From Actinomycetes bacterium (GTDB lineage: Bacteria; Actinomycetota; Acidimicrobiia; Acidimicrobiales; Bog-793), in the NCBI GenBank assembly GCA_021809425.1, contig JAKBAA010000010.1, positions 1-56,858 on the forward strand: a stretch of 56,858 nucleotides of DNA. The letters are read 5' to 3'. Under the pieces are notes generated by a model, which ran no database searches, had not been told where the DNA came from, and worked only from the letters and a program-made list of their open reading frames with translations. This document shows, piece after piece, positions 17,136 to 25,720 of the stretch. The position numbers and the translations under genes were made by a program. Within the stretch, counting starts at the first letter, position 1. Every line of letters begins with the position of its first letter.

Positions 17136-17211
17136 CGGGGCGTGGTCGTCGGTTCCCCGGGTTCCCCGTGACGAGCCGGTCGTGTGCCGGAGCAAGGACG
17201 AGGGGAGCGAC

Positions 17212-19836
17212 GTGACGAGCTGGGACGCCGACCGGCTGCGCCGTGCCTTCACGGCCTTCTTCGTCGACCGCGGCCACACGTCGGTGCCCTCGGCCGGCCT
17301 CATCCCGCACGATCCGCGGGCGCCGATGTTCACGAACGCCGGGATGAACCAGTTCATCCCGTACTTCCTCGGCGAGGAGCCGGCGGCCTACCAGCGGGCC
17401 ACGACCGTGCAGCGCTGCGTCCGGGTCCGGGGGAAGCACGACGACATCGAGCTGATCGGCCGCACCTCGCGGCACCTCACGTTCTTCGAGATGCTCGGCA
17501 ACTTCAGCTTCGGCGACTACTTCAAGCCGGATGCCATCTCGTTCGCCTGGTCGTTCCTCACCGGCGAGCTGGGGCTCGACCCGGAGCGGCTGTGGGTGAC
17601 GGTGTACGAGGAGGACGACGAGGCGGCCGAGCTGTGGCGCGACCGGATCGGCGTCCCGGACGAGCGCATCCAGCGGATGGGTGACGACAACTTCTGGATG
17701 ATGGGCGACACCGGGCCGTGCGGCCCGTGCTCCGAGCTGTACTACGACCGGGGCGAGCCCTTCGGCGCGCCCGGCGGCCCGGTGGGGGGCGGCGAGGAGC
17801 GCTTCGTCGAGATCTGGAACCTCGTGTTCATGCAGTACGACCGCGACGGCGAGGGCAACCTCTCGCCGCTGCCGCGCCCGAACATCGACACCGGGGCCGG
17901 TCTCGAGCGGCTGCTCACCGTCCTGCAGGAGGCACCCTCGGTCTGGGAGACCAACGTCTTGCGGGCGCTCATCGGGCGTGCCGAGGCGCTCACCGGCCGG
18001 CGCTACGGCGAGGACGCCGAGGTCGACGTCGCCCTGCGCATCCTGGCCGACCACGCCCGGTCGATGGCGTTCCTCGTGTCCGACGGCGTGTTCCCGTCGA
18101 ACGAGGGCCGCGGCTACGTGCTGCGCCGGATCATCCGCCGAGCGGTGCTGCGTGCATACCAGCACGGCTCGTCCGAGGTGGTCCTGCCGCCCCTGCTCGA
18201 GCAGGTGGTCGCCGAGATGGGCGACGCCTACCCGAAGCTCGCCGCCGACGCCGGCCTCGTCGAGAAGGTGGTGGCGCACGAGGAGGAGGCGTTCCGAAGG
18301 ACGCTGCGGCAGGGGACGGCGCTCCTCGAGGAGGAGCTGGCCGGCGGCGCCCCCACGCTCTCCGGCGCGGTGGCCTTCCGGCTGCACGACACGTTCGGGT
18401 TCCCGATCGACCTCACGACCGAGCTCAGCCACGACCGCGGCGTGGACGTCGACCGGTCCGGGTTCGAGGCCGAGATGGCCGCCCAACGCGCCCGCGCCCG
18501 TGCGGCGGCCCGCGGCGAGGGCGGCCCGGAGGAGGACGCCGGTCCGTGGCGGGCGCTGCTCGAGCAGTTCGGGCCGACCCGGTTCGTGGGCTACGAGGCA
18601 ACCTCGACGACGGCACGGGTGCTGTCGGTGGTGCCCCACGTCGGCCCTCCTCCGGAGGTGGGCGACCGGGTGCCGCCCGGCGCGCTGCTCGACGTGGTGC
18701 TCGACCGCACCCCGTTCTACGCCGAGGGCGGCGGCCAGGTGGGCGACACCGGCGAGCTGGTGGGGCCGACCGGGCGCTTCCTCGTGCTCGACACGAACCG
18801 GGCGGCCGAGGGGCTGACGCGCCACGTCGGCATCGTCGAGGCCGGCGAGCTGCTCGAGGGCGAGGAGGCCGAGGCGGTGGTCGACGCCGACCGCCGGTCG
18901 GCCATCCGGCGCAACCACACCGGGACCCACCTCGTCCACTGGGCGCTGCGCCAGGTGCTCGGCGAGCACGTCCAGCAGCAGGGCTCGCTCGTGGCACCGG
19001 ACCGGCTGCGGTTCGACTTCAGCCACTTCGGCCCGCTCACTGGCGCCGAGCTGGCGACGGTCGAGGACCTGGTCAACGACCAGATCCTCTCGGACGCCCC
19101 GGTGCGTGCGTACGAGGCCGCTCGGGACGAGGCCGAGGCGGCCGGCGCCATCGCCTTCTTCGGCGACAAGTACGGCGACGTGGTCCGCGTCATCGAGGCC
19201 GGGTCGTCCTCGGTCGAGCTGTGCGGCGGCACCCACGTCCACGCCCTCGGCCAGATCGGCGCCTTCCGGATCGTTGCCGAGTCGTCGATCGGCGCCAACA
19301 CCCGCCGGCTGTTCGCCACGACCGGGCGTGCCACCATCGACGAGCTGCGGCGGGTCGAGCGGCTCGTTGCCGAGGCGGCGGCGGCGCTGCACGTGTCCCC
19401 GGGCGACCTCGTCCCGGCCGCCACCCGTCTGGGCGACCGGGTGAAGGAGCTCGAGGCTGCCGCCGCCGAGACGCTCGGGCGACAGCTGCGGGACGACGCG
19501 GCGGCGCTCGCCGCCGGGGCGGACGCCGGCGTGGTGGTGGCGCGCCGCGACGGCCTGGAAGCGGCGGCGCTGCGCGAGCTGGCGCTCGAGGTGCGCTCCC
19601 GGGACGGGGTGCAGGCCGTCGGGCTCGTGGGGGCGCCGTCGGAGGCCAAGGTGGCGGTCGTGGTCGCCCTGCGCAAGGAGGCCGGGCTCGATGCCCGGCC
19701 CGTGGCGACGGCGGCTGCGCGCGCCGTCGGCGGCGGCGGCGGCGGCTCGCCCGAGCTGGCGACCGCCGGCGGGCGGGACCCGGGTGGCATCGACGCCGCC
19801 CTCGAGGCGCTGCGCGCCGGCCTTGGGCGCCACTGA
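17212..19836 (+). CDS. alaS: Alanyl-tRNA synthetase
   Basis: Protein of 874 residues, normal AlaRS length. It charges tRNA-Ala in the cytoplasm. The class II catalytic core has FFVDRGHTSVPSAGL, FTNAGMNQF and GDTGPCGPCSEL. The editing domain has the zinc-binding HxxxH at H569/H573 and the CGGTHV motif with C671 and H675, so mischarged Ser or Gly can be cleared. The C-terminal C-Ala domain with a glycine-rich linker (GGGGGGSPELATAGG) is present. I chose the GTG at 17212, preceded by AGGGGAGC, because the protein then begins at the family's usual N-terminus. ruvX and aroE follow with overlaps. Confidence 0.97.
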   Translation: MTSWDADRLRRAFTAFFVDRGHTSVPSAGLIPHDPRAPMFTNAGMNQFIPYFLGEEPAAYQRATTVQRCVRVRGKHDDIELIGRTSRHLTFFEMLGNFSFGDYFKPDAISFAWSFLTGELGLDPERLWVTVYEEDDEAAELWRDRIGVPDERIQRMGDDNFWMMGDTGPCGPCSELYYDRGEPFGAPGGPVGGGEERFVEIWNLVFMQYDRDGEGNLSPLPRPNIDTGAGLERLLTVLQEAPSVWETNVLRALIGRAEALTGRRYGEDAEVDVALRILADHARSMAFLVSDGVFPSNEGRGYVLRRIIRRAVLRAYQHGSSEVVLPPLLEQVVAEMGDAYPKLAADAGLVEKVVAHEEEAFRRTLRQGTALLEEELAGGAPTLSGAVAFRLHDTFGFPIDLTTELSHDRGVDVDRSGFEAEMAAQRARARAAARGEGGPEEDAGPWRALLEQFGPTRFVGYEATSTTARVLSVVPHVGPPPEVGDRVPPGALLDVVLDRTPFYAEGGGQVGDTGELVGPTGRFLVLDTNRAAEGLTRHVGIVEAGELLEGEEAEAVVDADRRSAIRRNHTGTHLVHWALRQVLGEHVQQQGSLVAPDRLRFDFSHFGPLTGAELATVEDLVNDQILSDAPVRAYEAARDEAEAAGAIAFFGDKYGDVVRVIEAGSSSVELCGGTHVHALGQIGAFRIVAESSIGANTRRLFATTGRATIDELRRVERLVAEAAAALHVSPGDLVPAATRLGDRVKELEAAAAETLGRQLRDDAAALAAGADAGVVVARRDGLEAAALRELALEVRSRDGVQAVGLVGAPSEAKVAVVVALRKEAGLDARPVATAAARAVGGGGGGSPELATAGGRDPGGIDAALEALRAGLGRH

Positions 19837-20395
19837 GCCAGCACCGCCCGCTCGCGGCGGCCGGGTCGTGGCCCTCGACCTCGGGGCGGCACGGATCGGC
19901 GTCGCCGTCTCGGACGGTCGGCGACGGGTGGCCTCCCCCTACGAGGTGCTCGCCCGCACCGGGGACGAGGCGAGCGACAACCAGGCGATCGCACGTCTGG
20001 TCGAGGAGGTCGGCGCCACCACCGTCGTCGTCGGCCTCCCGGTCCAGCTCGACGGGCGCGTCGGCACGGCCGCCGCCGCTGCGCTCGCCGTGGTGGACCG
20101 CCTCCGTGCCGACCTCGGCGCGCGGCTCGGCGTCGAGGTGGTCACGGCCGACGAGCGGCTCAGCACCGTCGAGGCGCACCGGCGGCGTGTCGAGCAGCTG
20201 CGTGCCCGTGACGCCGCCCGCCGTGGCGGCCGTGGCGGGCGCGCCGGGACGCCCGGTCGCAGTGCCGGTCGCCGGCCGGTGGTCGACCACGTGGCGGCCG
20301 CCGTGTTCCTCCAGTCGTGGCTCGACCGGTCGCTGCCCGACCCGACGCTGCCCGACCCGACGCTGCCCGACCCGACGTGGCCCGACCCGTCGTGA
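19823..20395 (+). CDS. ruvX: RuvX/YqgF-type Holliday junction resolvase-like nuclease
   Basis: Protein of about 190 residues from the TTG at 19823, overlapping alaS by 14 bases; a GTG at 19868 would start only two residues before the conserved core. The RNase H-like fold is shown by ALDLGAARIGVAVSD, VVVGLPVQLDGRVG, VVTADERLSTVEA and VDHVAAAVFLQSWLD, whose acidic residues bind metal. The family is implicated in pre-16S rRNA 5'-end processing and possibly in junction resolution. The gene is longer than the usual 140-150 codons because of an arginine/glycine-rich insert (RRGGRGGRAG) and a C-terminal (LPDPT)n tail coded by 15-bp repeats. alaS-ruvX adjacency is common in bacteria. Confidence 0.88.
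   Translation: MGATEPAPPARGGRVVALDLGAARIGVAVSDGRRRVASPYEVLARTGDEASDNQAIARLVEEVGATTVVVGLPVQLDGRVGTAAAAALAVVDRLRADLGARLGVEVVTADERLSTVEAHRRRVEQLRARDAARRGGRGGRAGTPGRSAGRRPVVDHVAAAVFLQSWLDRSLPDPTLPDPTLPDPTWPDPS
20331..20390. repeat. Four 15-bp tandem repeats at the 3' end of ruvX
   Basis: CGCTGCCCGACCCGA occurs at 20331, 20346 and 20361, with a variant at 20376. It codes the (LPDPT) tail of RuvX and abuts the aroE start. Confidence 0.95.
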
Positions 20396-21321
20396 TCCAG
20401 GTGGCACCGGGCCGGTGGCCGGGGGGCGCCACCCGCTTCGCCGGGGTGATCGGCGACCCGGTGCGCCACTCGCTCTCGCCGGCGCTCCACAACGCCGCCT
20501 ATGCCGCCCTCGGTCTCGACTGGGCCTACGGGGCGTTCCCGGTGGCGCCCTGGCAGGTCGACGACGCCGTCGCAGGGGCCGCGGCGCTCGGCTTCGTCGG
20601 GCTGTCGGTCACGATGCCCCACAAGGAGGCCGTGCTGCGCCGAGCCGACCAGGTGACGCCGGTGGTCCGGCAGCTCGGCGCCGCCAACACGCTGCGCTTC
20701 GAGCGCGGCCAGGTGGCGGCGGCGTCGACCGACGGCGAGGGGCTCGTTGCCGACCTGCGGGCGGCCGGCTTCGAGCCGTCGGGCGCCACCACCGTCGTGC
20801 TTGGCGCCGGCGGTGCCGCGCGTGCAGCCATCCTGGCGCTCGCCGGTGCCGGTGCCCGCCAGGTCGTCGTCGTCAACCGCACCGAGGACCGGGCCCAGGC
20901 GGCGGTCGCGCTGGCGGGCGACGCCGGCGTGCTCGCCGGTGCCGAGGCCATCGGCGACGCCGCCCTCGTCGTCAAGGCGACCCCGGTCGGCATGCCGCTC
21001 GGCGCGCCCGCCGGCGACCGACCGGGCGGTGGACCGAGCAGTGCCCCGGCGGCCGACGCCGGGGCGTCGCTCGGGGGGCGCTGCCGGCCGGGCCAGCTCG
21101 TCGTCGACCTCGTCTACCACCCCCCCCGCACCCCGTTCCTCGAGGCAGCGGCGGCAGCCGGCGCCACGGTGCGCAACGGGCTCGGCATGCTCGTCCACCA
21201 GGCAGCCCTCCAGGTGGCCTGGTGGACGGGGGAGGCGCCGCCGCTCGACGCCCTGTGGGCCGCCGTCGGAGAGGCGGCGTCCCCGGTGGGGTCGGCGATC
21301 CCCCCTTCCGACCGGCGCTGA
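20392..21321 (+). CDS. aroE: Shikimate dehydrogenase
   Basis: Protein of 309 residues. It reduces 3-dehydroshikimate to shikimate with NADPH, for chorismate and aromatic amino acids. The substrate-binding start (GVIGDPVRHSLSPALHNAA), the catalytic lysine in SVTMPHKEAV, AANTL, the nucleotide-binding VLGAGGAARAAILAL with the NRT motif after it, and the C-terminal NGLGMLVHQAALQ are all present. The GTG at 20392 overlaps the ruvX stop in a GTGA pattern. A low-complexity insert (around PAGDRPGGGPSSAPAADAG) precedes the final strands. alaS-ruvX-aroE form one transcription unit. Confidence 0.95.
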   Translation: MIQVAPGRWPGGATRFAGVIGDPVRHSLSPALHNAAYAALGLDWAYGAFPVAPWQVDDAVAGAAALGFVGLSVTMPHKEAVLRRADQVTPVVRQLGAANTLRFERGQVAAASTDGEGLVADLRAAGFEPSGATTVVLGAGGAARAAILALAGAGARQVVVVNRTEDRAQAAVALAGDAGVLAGAEAIGDAALVVKATPVGMPLGAPAGDRPGGGPSSAPAADAGASLGGRCRPGQLVVDLVYHPPRTPFLEAAAAAGATVRNGLGMLVHQAALQVAWWTGEAPPLDALWAAVGEAASPVGSAIPPSDRR

Positions 21322-21448
21322 CGCCGCCCGCCTGGCCGCCCGGCTGCCGTTCCTGCCATGAAGCTGGCACGGCAATGCAGATGATCTGGCTGGTCTCGGC
21401 GGACGTGCCGTTCAGTACAATGCCGTGAAAAGGGCAAGGGGGCCGACG
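21322..21448 (+). promoter_or_regulatory. Promoter region of the TetR-family gene
   Basis: A good -10 (TACAAT, 21416-21421) would start transcription near 21428. The sequence GGCACGGCAATGC (about 21366-21378) and the nearby TGCCGTTCAGTACAATGCCGTG, which overlaps the -10, share GCACGGCA/TGCCGT half-sites. These may be operator sites for autoregulation by the TetR protein. AAGGGGG, 6 nt before the TTG at 21449, supports that start over the GTG at 21425. Confidence 0.45.
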
Positions 21449-22141
21449 TTGGCGGAACAGGACGAGGAGGCGAGCGGCTCGGAGGGGCGATGGGCGCGCC
21501 GCAAGGAGGTCACCCGGGCCGCCATCGTGTCGTCGGCGCTGCGCCTGTTCGATGCACAGGGGTTCCAGGCGACGACCGTCCAGCAGATCGCCGAGGCCGC
21601 CCAGGTGTCCGAGCGGACCTTCTTCCGTTACTTCGAGTCGAAGGAGGACCTCCTCCTGACCGACCTCGTCGCCATGCTCACCGAGGCGGCCACGTGCCTC
21701 GCCCTCCGCCCGCTCGGCGAGGCGCCGCTCGAGGCCATCCACCAGTCGATCCGGTCCGCCGCCCTCCCCGGCCGTGACGGCGGCCTGGCCGCCATCGCCG
21801 CCGCCCCGTCGTGGACCCTCCCGTCCAACCCGGCTCGTCTCGTCCGGGTGTTCATGGAGTGGGAGGACCGGCTGAGCAGGATCCTCGTCGGCCGCTTCGT
21901 CGCCGAGGGGGCCGATCCGACCGCCCCGGAGGTCCAGCTGCGGGCCGCCGTGATCGCCCGGGCGGCCGTCGCCGCCACCCGCAGCTCGATGCGCCACGTC
22001 CGTGCCTATCCTCGCGACGGCCGCTTCGGGGGCGCAGCGATCGGCGACGTGCTGGCAGCGGCGTTCGCCGTCGTTGCCGATGGCTGCCGCCCACCGGCAG
22101 TGGCCGGGACGAGACGAACACACGTTCGCCCGGCGCGCTAG
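21449..22141 (+). CDS. TetR-family transcriptional regulator
   Basis: Protein of 230 residues from the TTG at 21449. The GTG at 21425 would add 8 residues but lies upstream of the expected transcription start, while the TTG has AAGGGGG at good distance. The N-terminal helix-turn-helix domain is clear: ALRLFDAQGFQATTVQQIAEAAQVSERTFFRYFESKEDLL, which I split here as the TTVQQIAEAAQVSERTFFRY recognition region. The C-terminal ligand domain resembles the MftR/AcrR-like group with many alanines. Neighbours are an AlkB-type oxygenase 9 bp downstream and rarA, so it might control a small repair operon, or only itself. The ligand is unknown. Confidence 0.88.
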   Translation: MAEQDEEASGSEGRWARRKEVTRAAIVSSALRLFDAQGFQATTVQQIAEAAQVSERTFFRYFESKEDLLLTDLVAMLTEAATCLALRPLGEAPLEAIHQSIRSAALPGRDGGLAAIAAAPSWTLPSNPARLVRVFMEWEDRLSRILVGRFVAEGADPTAPEVQLRAAVIARAAVAATRSSMRHVRAYPRDGRFGGAAIGDVLAAAFAVVADGCRPPAVAGTRRTHVRPAR

Positions 22142-22144
22142 CCT
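22139..22144 (+). promoter_or_regulatory. -10 box (TAGCCT) of a leaderless AlkB-type gene
   Basis: TAGCCT ends 6 nt before the GTG start at 22151 and overlaps the TetR stop codon. It may give the oxygenase its own leaderless transcript. Confidence 0.45.
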
Positions 22145-22150
22145 TTCGGG

Positions 22151-22789
22151 GTGGGTGCCGTCCAGGGGACGTTCCTCGACCTCGACCTCGACGCAGGCGA
22201 CCGGGTCGCCCTCGGCCGGCTGTCGGAGGGCGTCGAGCACGTCGACCTCGGTCGTGGCGCCTGGCTGGACCTGCGGCGCAGCTTCTGCTCGGGTGCCAGC
22301 GGCCTGCTCGAGCGGCTGGTGGCGGCCGTGCCTTGGCGGGAGGAGCGGCGGCGCATGTACGAGCGGATGGTCGACGTGCCCCGGCTGCTCGCCTTCTACG
22401 ATGCGCACAGCGAGCTGCCCGACGCCGCCCTCTCGTCCATGCGCGCCGCGGTCGTCGACCACTACGGCAGCTGCTCGGGCGGACCGGTGGCCACGGTGGG
22501 GCTGTGCCTGTACCGGGACGGCCGTGACAGCGTCGCCTGGCACGGCGACCGGATCGGGCGGGGGGCGACGGAGGACACGCTCGTGGCGATCGTGTCGCTC
22601 GGGGCCACCCGGCGCTTCCTGGTGCGACCCCGCGGCGGCGGCCCGACCCGGCGGTTCGAGCTCGGCTCCGGCGACCTGCTGGTGATGGGGGGCAGCTGCC
22701 AGCGCACGTTCGAGCACGCCGTGCCGAAGACGGCGCGACCGGTCGGGCCTCGCTGCAGCATCCAGCTTCGCCCGGCTGGTGTCCGCTGA
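22151..22789 (+). CDS. AlkB-like 2-oxoglutarate/Fe(II)-dependent oxygenase
   Basis: Protein of 212 residues. AlkB enzymes oxidatively remove methyl groups from damaged bases. Iron ligands are visible as the WHGD motif (H131, D133) and the distal His in QRTFEHAVPK (H189); RCSIQLR carries the arginine that binds 2-oxoglutarate. LGATRRFLVRP and GDLLVMGGSCQ fit the AlkB/ALKBH2 strand pattern. The N-terminal nucleotide-recognition lid (PWREERRRMYERMVDVPRL) is like that of actinobacterial AlkB homologues. It is cotranscribed or closely linked with the TetR gene before it and rarA after it, a context that suits DNA repair. Substrate preference is not known. Confidence 0.9.
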   Translation: MGAVQGTFLDLDLDAGDRVALGRLSEGVEHVDLGRGAWLDLRRSFCSGASGLLERLVAAVPWREERRRMYERMVDVPRLLAFYDAHSELPDAALSSMRAAVVDHYGSCSGGPVATVGLCLYRDGRDSVAWHGDRIGRGATEDTLVAIVSLGATRRFLVRPRGGGPTRRFELGSGDLLVMGGSCQRTFEHAVPKTARPVGPRCSIQLRPAGVR

Positions 22790-22823
22790 GCAGCCAGGGG
22801 GCGGGGCGGTCAGGATGGCAGGG

Positions 22824-24266
22824 ATGGCCGAACGACCACGCAGCGGGCGGGGACCGGAGGGAGCGAGCCTGTTCGACGCCGCGGCCGCCGAGGAGCTGGC
22901 CCGGCACGCCCCGCTGGCGTCCCGGCTGCGCCCACGGCGCCTCGAGGACGTCGTCGGGCAGCGCCAGCTGCTGTCCGCGGGCGCCCCGTTCCGTTCCCTC
23001 GTCGAGACCGACCGGCTGTCGTCGGCGGTGCTGTTCGGACCTCCCGGGACCGGCAAGACGACCGTGGCGCACCTCGTCGCCGAGGCGTCCGCCAAGGCGT
23101 TCGTCCCGCTGTCGGCCGTGAGCGCCGGGGTGAAGGAGGTGCGTGACGTGCTCGAGTCGGCACGCCGGCGCCTCGGCGAGGAGGGGCGCGGGACGATCCT
23201 GTTCCTCGACGAGATCCACCGGTTCTCGAGGGCCCAGCAGGACGCCCTGCTGCACGGTGTCGAGGACGGGACCGTGGTGCTGATCGGTGCGACCACCGAG
23301 AACCCGTTCTTCTCGCTCAACGCCCCGTTGCTCAGCCGGTCGACCCTTTGGCGCTTCGAGCTGCTCTCGGCTCCCGAGCTGGCCTCGCTCGCGCACGCCG
23401 CCGCCGAGCTCGAGGGGGTGGACCTCGACGAGGGGGCGGCCGAGGTGGCGGCAGCCCTCGCCGAGGGGGACGCCCGGGCGCTGCTCACCACGCTCGAGGT
23501 GGCGATCGCCGTCGCCGTCAGCCGGCGGGGCGCCGCTCGCGGGAGCGAGGTGCCGGCGCGCGTCGGCCTCGCCGAGGTCGAGGCGGCCCGCACGACCCGA
23601 GCGATCCGCTTCGGGCGCGACGAGCACTACGACGTCACGAGCGCCTTCATCAAGTCGATCCGTGGCTCCGACCCGGACGCCGGGCTCTACTGGCTGGCAC
23701 GCCTGCTCGAGTCCGGCGAGGACCCCCGCTTCGTGGCCCGCCGCCTGGTCATCCTCGCCAGCGAGGACGTCGGGATGGCCGATCCGACGGGTCTGCTCGT
23801 CGCCGAGGCGGCGGCGGCCGCCCTCGACCGGGTCGGCCTTCCCGAAGCCGGGCTCAACCTCGCCCAGGCGGTCGTCCACCTGGCGCTCGCCCCGAAGTCG
23901 AACCGGGCGGCAGCCGCCTGGTGGGCGGCGCAGGCCGACGTGCGAGCGCGGCCGGCCGGTTCCGTCCCGGCCGAGCTGCGCGATTCGCACTATCCCGGCG
24001 CCGACGCCCTCGGCCACGGGCGCGGCTACCGCTACCCCCACGACGACCCGCGCGGCTGGGTGGACGCCGTCTACCTGCCCGCCGACCTCGTCGGGCGGCG
24101 CTACTACGTCCCGTCGGGCCACGGCGCCGAGGGCCCGCTCGGCGAGCGCCTCGAGGCGCTGCGGGCCGGTGCCGACTCCGGCAGGCCCTCCGGCCCTCCC
24201 GGCGCTCCCGACACCCCGGGGAGCGGCACGGACGGCACGGACGGCACGGACGGCACGGCGGGCTGA
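22824..24266 (+). CDS. rarA: Replication-associated recombination protein A (RarA/MgsA) AAA ATPase
   Basis: Protein of 480 residues from the ATG at 22824; earlier in-frame starts exist at 22779 and 22815. RarA is a clamp-loader-like tetrameric ATPase acting at stalled replication forks. LFDAAAAEELARHAPLASRL and RRLEDVVGQRQLL are the family's N-terminal signature. The Walker A GPPGTGKT is at residues 72-79, Walker B is ILFLDEIHRF, and GATTENPFFSLNAPLLSRS is the sensor 1 region. The C-terminal part (SAFIKSIRGSDPDAGLYWLARLLESGEDP) forms the oligomerisation domain. The last residues are a (GTD)n repeat. The 3' end overlaps the convergent sensor kinase gene by 163 bp. Confidence 0.95.
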   Translation: MAERPRSGRGPEGASLFDAAAAEELARHAPLASRLRPRRLEDVVGQRQLLSAGAPFRSLVETDRLSSAVLFGPPGTGKTTVAHLVAEASAKAFVPLSAVSAGVKEVRDVLESARRRLGEEGRGTILFLDEIHRFSRAQQDALLHGVEDGTVVLIGATTENPFFSLNAPLLSRSTLWRFELLSAPELASLAHAAAELEGVDLDEGAAEVAAALAEGDARALLTTLEVAIAVAVSRRGAARGSEVPARVGLAEVEAARTTRAIRFGRDEHYDVTSAFIKSIRGSDPDAGLYWLARLLESGEDPRFVARRLVILASEDVGMADPTGLLVAEAAAAALDRVGLPEAGLNLAQAVVHLALAPKSNRAAAAWWAAQADVRARPAGSVPAELRDSHYPGADALGHGRGYRYPHDDPRGWVDAVYLPADLVGRRYYVPSGHGAEGPLGERLEALRAGADSGRPSGPPGAPDTPGSGTDGTDGTDGTAG

Positions 24267-25720
24267 CCGGCGTCGCCGGCAGCGTCTCCCCGGGTGACGG
24301 GCAGCTGGACGACGAAGCGGGCACCGGGGTCGCCGTCGGTGACGGTGACCGAGCCACCGTGGGCCCGGGCGATCTCGCGGACGATGGCCAGCCCGAGGCC
24401 GGCGCCGGCCGAGCCGAACGGGCGGGCGGCGTCGAGGCGGACGAAGCGCTCGAAGATCCGTTCCCGCCACGGCTCCGGCACGCCCGGCCCGTCGTCGGCG
24501 ACCTCGACGACGACCGTGCCACCGTCGTGGCGCACGCCGAAGGACACGGTACGGGCCGCGTGGCGCTCGGCGTTGTCGGCAAGGTTGGCGACGAGGCGGC
24601 TCAGCTGGTGCCCGTCGCCGAGCACCCGCCCGGCCCCGACGCCACGGACCGAGACGTCGACGCGGCCGTGGCGCCGCAGGCGGTCGGCCTCGGCCAGCAC
24701 CACCTCGTCGACGTCCACCTCGTCGACGTGCAACGGAACGAGCCCCTCGTCGAATCGGGCCAGGGTCAGCAGGTCGGCGACGAGCGAGGTGAGCCGCCCG
24801 ATCTCGGCGACGGCACCGCCGAGCAGCGCCGGCGTGTCCGGTCCGGGGTGGGCGGCGGCCACCTCCAGCTGGGTGCGCAGCGAGGCAAGCGGGTTGCGCA
24901 GCTCGTGGGAGACGTCGGCGACCAGCTGGCGCTGGCGCTCGGCGGCGGCCTCCAGCCGACCCAGCATGGCGTTCATGGTGTGGGCCAGCCGGCCGATCTC
25001 GTCGCGCCCGGCCGGCTCGGGCACCCTGCGGTGGAGCTCGGTCGGCACGAGCGCCTCCACCTCGGAGCGGATCGCCTCCACCGGTCGGAGCGCCCAGCCG
25101 GCGAGCACGGCGACGAGCCCGCCGACCACGAGGAGCACGACCGGGAGCAGCACGGTGAGGGCGAGGCTCGCCGTGTCGACGGCATGGTCGCTCACCCCGA
25201 GCGAGTCGGCGACGAGCACGGTGCGCGGTGCACCGGACTGGCGGAGGCCGACGGCGGCCACGGCGAAGCGGGAGTCGCTCGGCAGGGACAGGTGCGGGTG
25301 GCGGCGGCGGCGCAGGTGGAGCAGCACGTTGGTCGCCGTCAGGCGCTGGCCCGGGGCCGGTCGAAGCGGCACCATGACGGCCTGGCCGGCGACGTTCGGG
25401 CTGGCTGCCAGCACGGCACCACCCGGCCCGATCACCTGTGCGGCCATCTCCTCCACCGACACCGGGAGGCGCCGGGGCAGGTGGCCGCGCAGCTGGATGA
25501 ACGAGGCGATGTCGAGCGCCTCGGCGGTCGCCGTGCTCGTCACGCTCTCGGTGAGGGAGCGCTGGAGCAGGGCGACGAGGCCCAGACCGCCGAGGCCGAG
25601 CACGGTGCCGACGATGACGACGGCGGCGGCGGCGGCCCGCAGCCGGACGGAGGCGAGCAGCCGCGTCAGGTGGGTGCGCAGGCCGGGCGGCCGTTCGGGC
25701 GGCGCCACGGGGGCGATCAC
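24104..25720 (-). CDS. Sensor histidine kinase of a two-component system
   Basis: Protein of 538 residues. The first membrane helix is at about 25-45 (AAAAVVIVGTVLGLGGLGLVALLQ), then an extracytoplasmic sensor region of about 130 residues, then a second helix (LTVLLPVVLLVVGGLVAVLAG) and a HAMP linker. The dimerisation domain has the phosphorylated His at about H272 in ADVSHELRNPLASLRTQLE. The ATPase domain has NLADNAERHA, DDGPGVP, FVRLDAARPFGSAGAGLGL. The GTG at 25720 overlaps the regulator's stop in a GTGA pattern. The tail of about 50 residues after the ATPase domain is low-complexity and lies antisense to the end of rarA. It resembles MprB-type EnvZ-class kinases; the signal is unknown. 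Confidence 0.92.
   Translation of the reverse strand: MIAPVAPPERPPGLRTHLTRLLASVRLRAAAAAVVIVGTVLGLGGLGLVALLQRSLTESVTSTATAEALDIASFIQLRGHLPRRLPVSVEEMAAQVIGPGGAVLAASPNVAGQAVMVPLRPAPGQRLTATNVLLHLRRRRHPHLSLPSDSRFAVAAVGLRQSGAPRTVLVADSLGVSDHAVDTASLALTVLLPVVLLVVGGLVAVLAGWALRPVEAIRSEVEALVPTELHRRVPEPAGRDEIGRLAHTMNAMLGRLEAAAERQRQLVADVSHELRNPLASLRTQLEVAAAHPGPDTPALLGGAVAEIGRLTSLVADLLTLARFDEGLVPLHVDEVDVDEVVLAEADRLRRHGRVDVSVRGVGAGRVLGDGHQLSRLVANLADNAERHAARTVSFGVRHDGGTVVVEVADDGPGVPEPWRERIFERFVRLDAARPFGSAGAGLGLAIVREIARAHGGSVTVTDGDPGARFVVQLPVTRGDAAGDAGQPAVPSVPSVPSVPLPGVSGAPGGPEGLPESAPARSASRRSPSGPSAPWPDGT
24225..24260. repeat. Four 9-bp tandem repeats at the rarA 3' end
   Basis: GGCACGGAC occurs at 24225, 24234 and 24243, with a variant at 24252. 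On the plus strand it codes the GTDGTDGTDGT tail of RarA and on the minus strand the VPSVPSVPSVP part of the kinase tail, since the two genes overlap here. Confidence 0.92.

Noticed and set aside
17019-17211. A T-box riboswitch before alaS
   Set aside because: No AGGGUGGNACCGCG-like T-box bulge sequence is present and the leader is too short.
16435-19833. A very long minus-strand ORF of 1132 codons opposite alaS
   Set aside because: It is the antisense shadow of alaS, common in GC-rich DNA. Its translation shows no domain, while the plus strand has all AlaRS motifs.
24104-24266. A premature-stop or frameshift explanation for the sensor kinase tail
   Set aside because: The kinase domain is complete before the overlap, and the tail is simply an unconserved extension with no competing in-frame stop.
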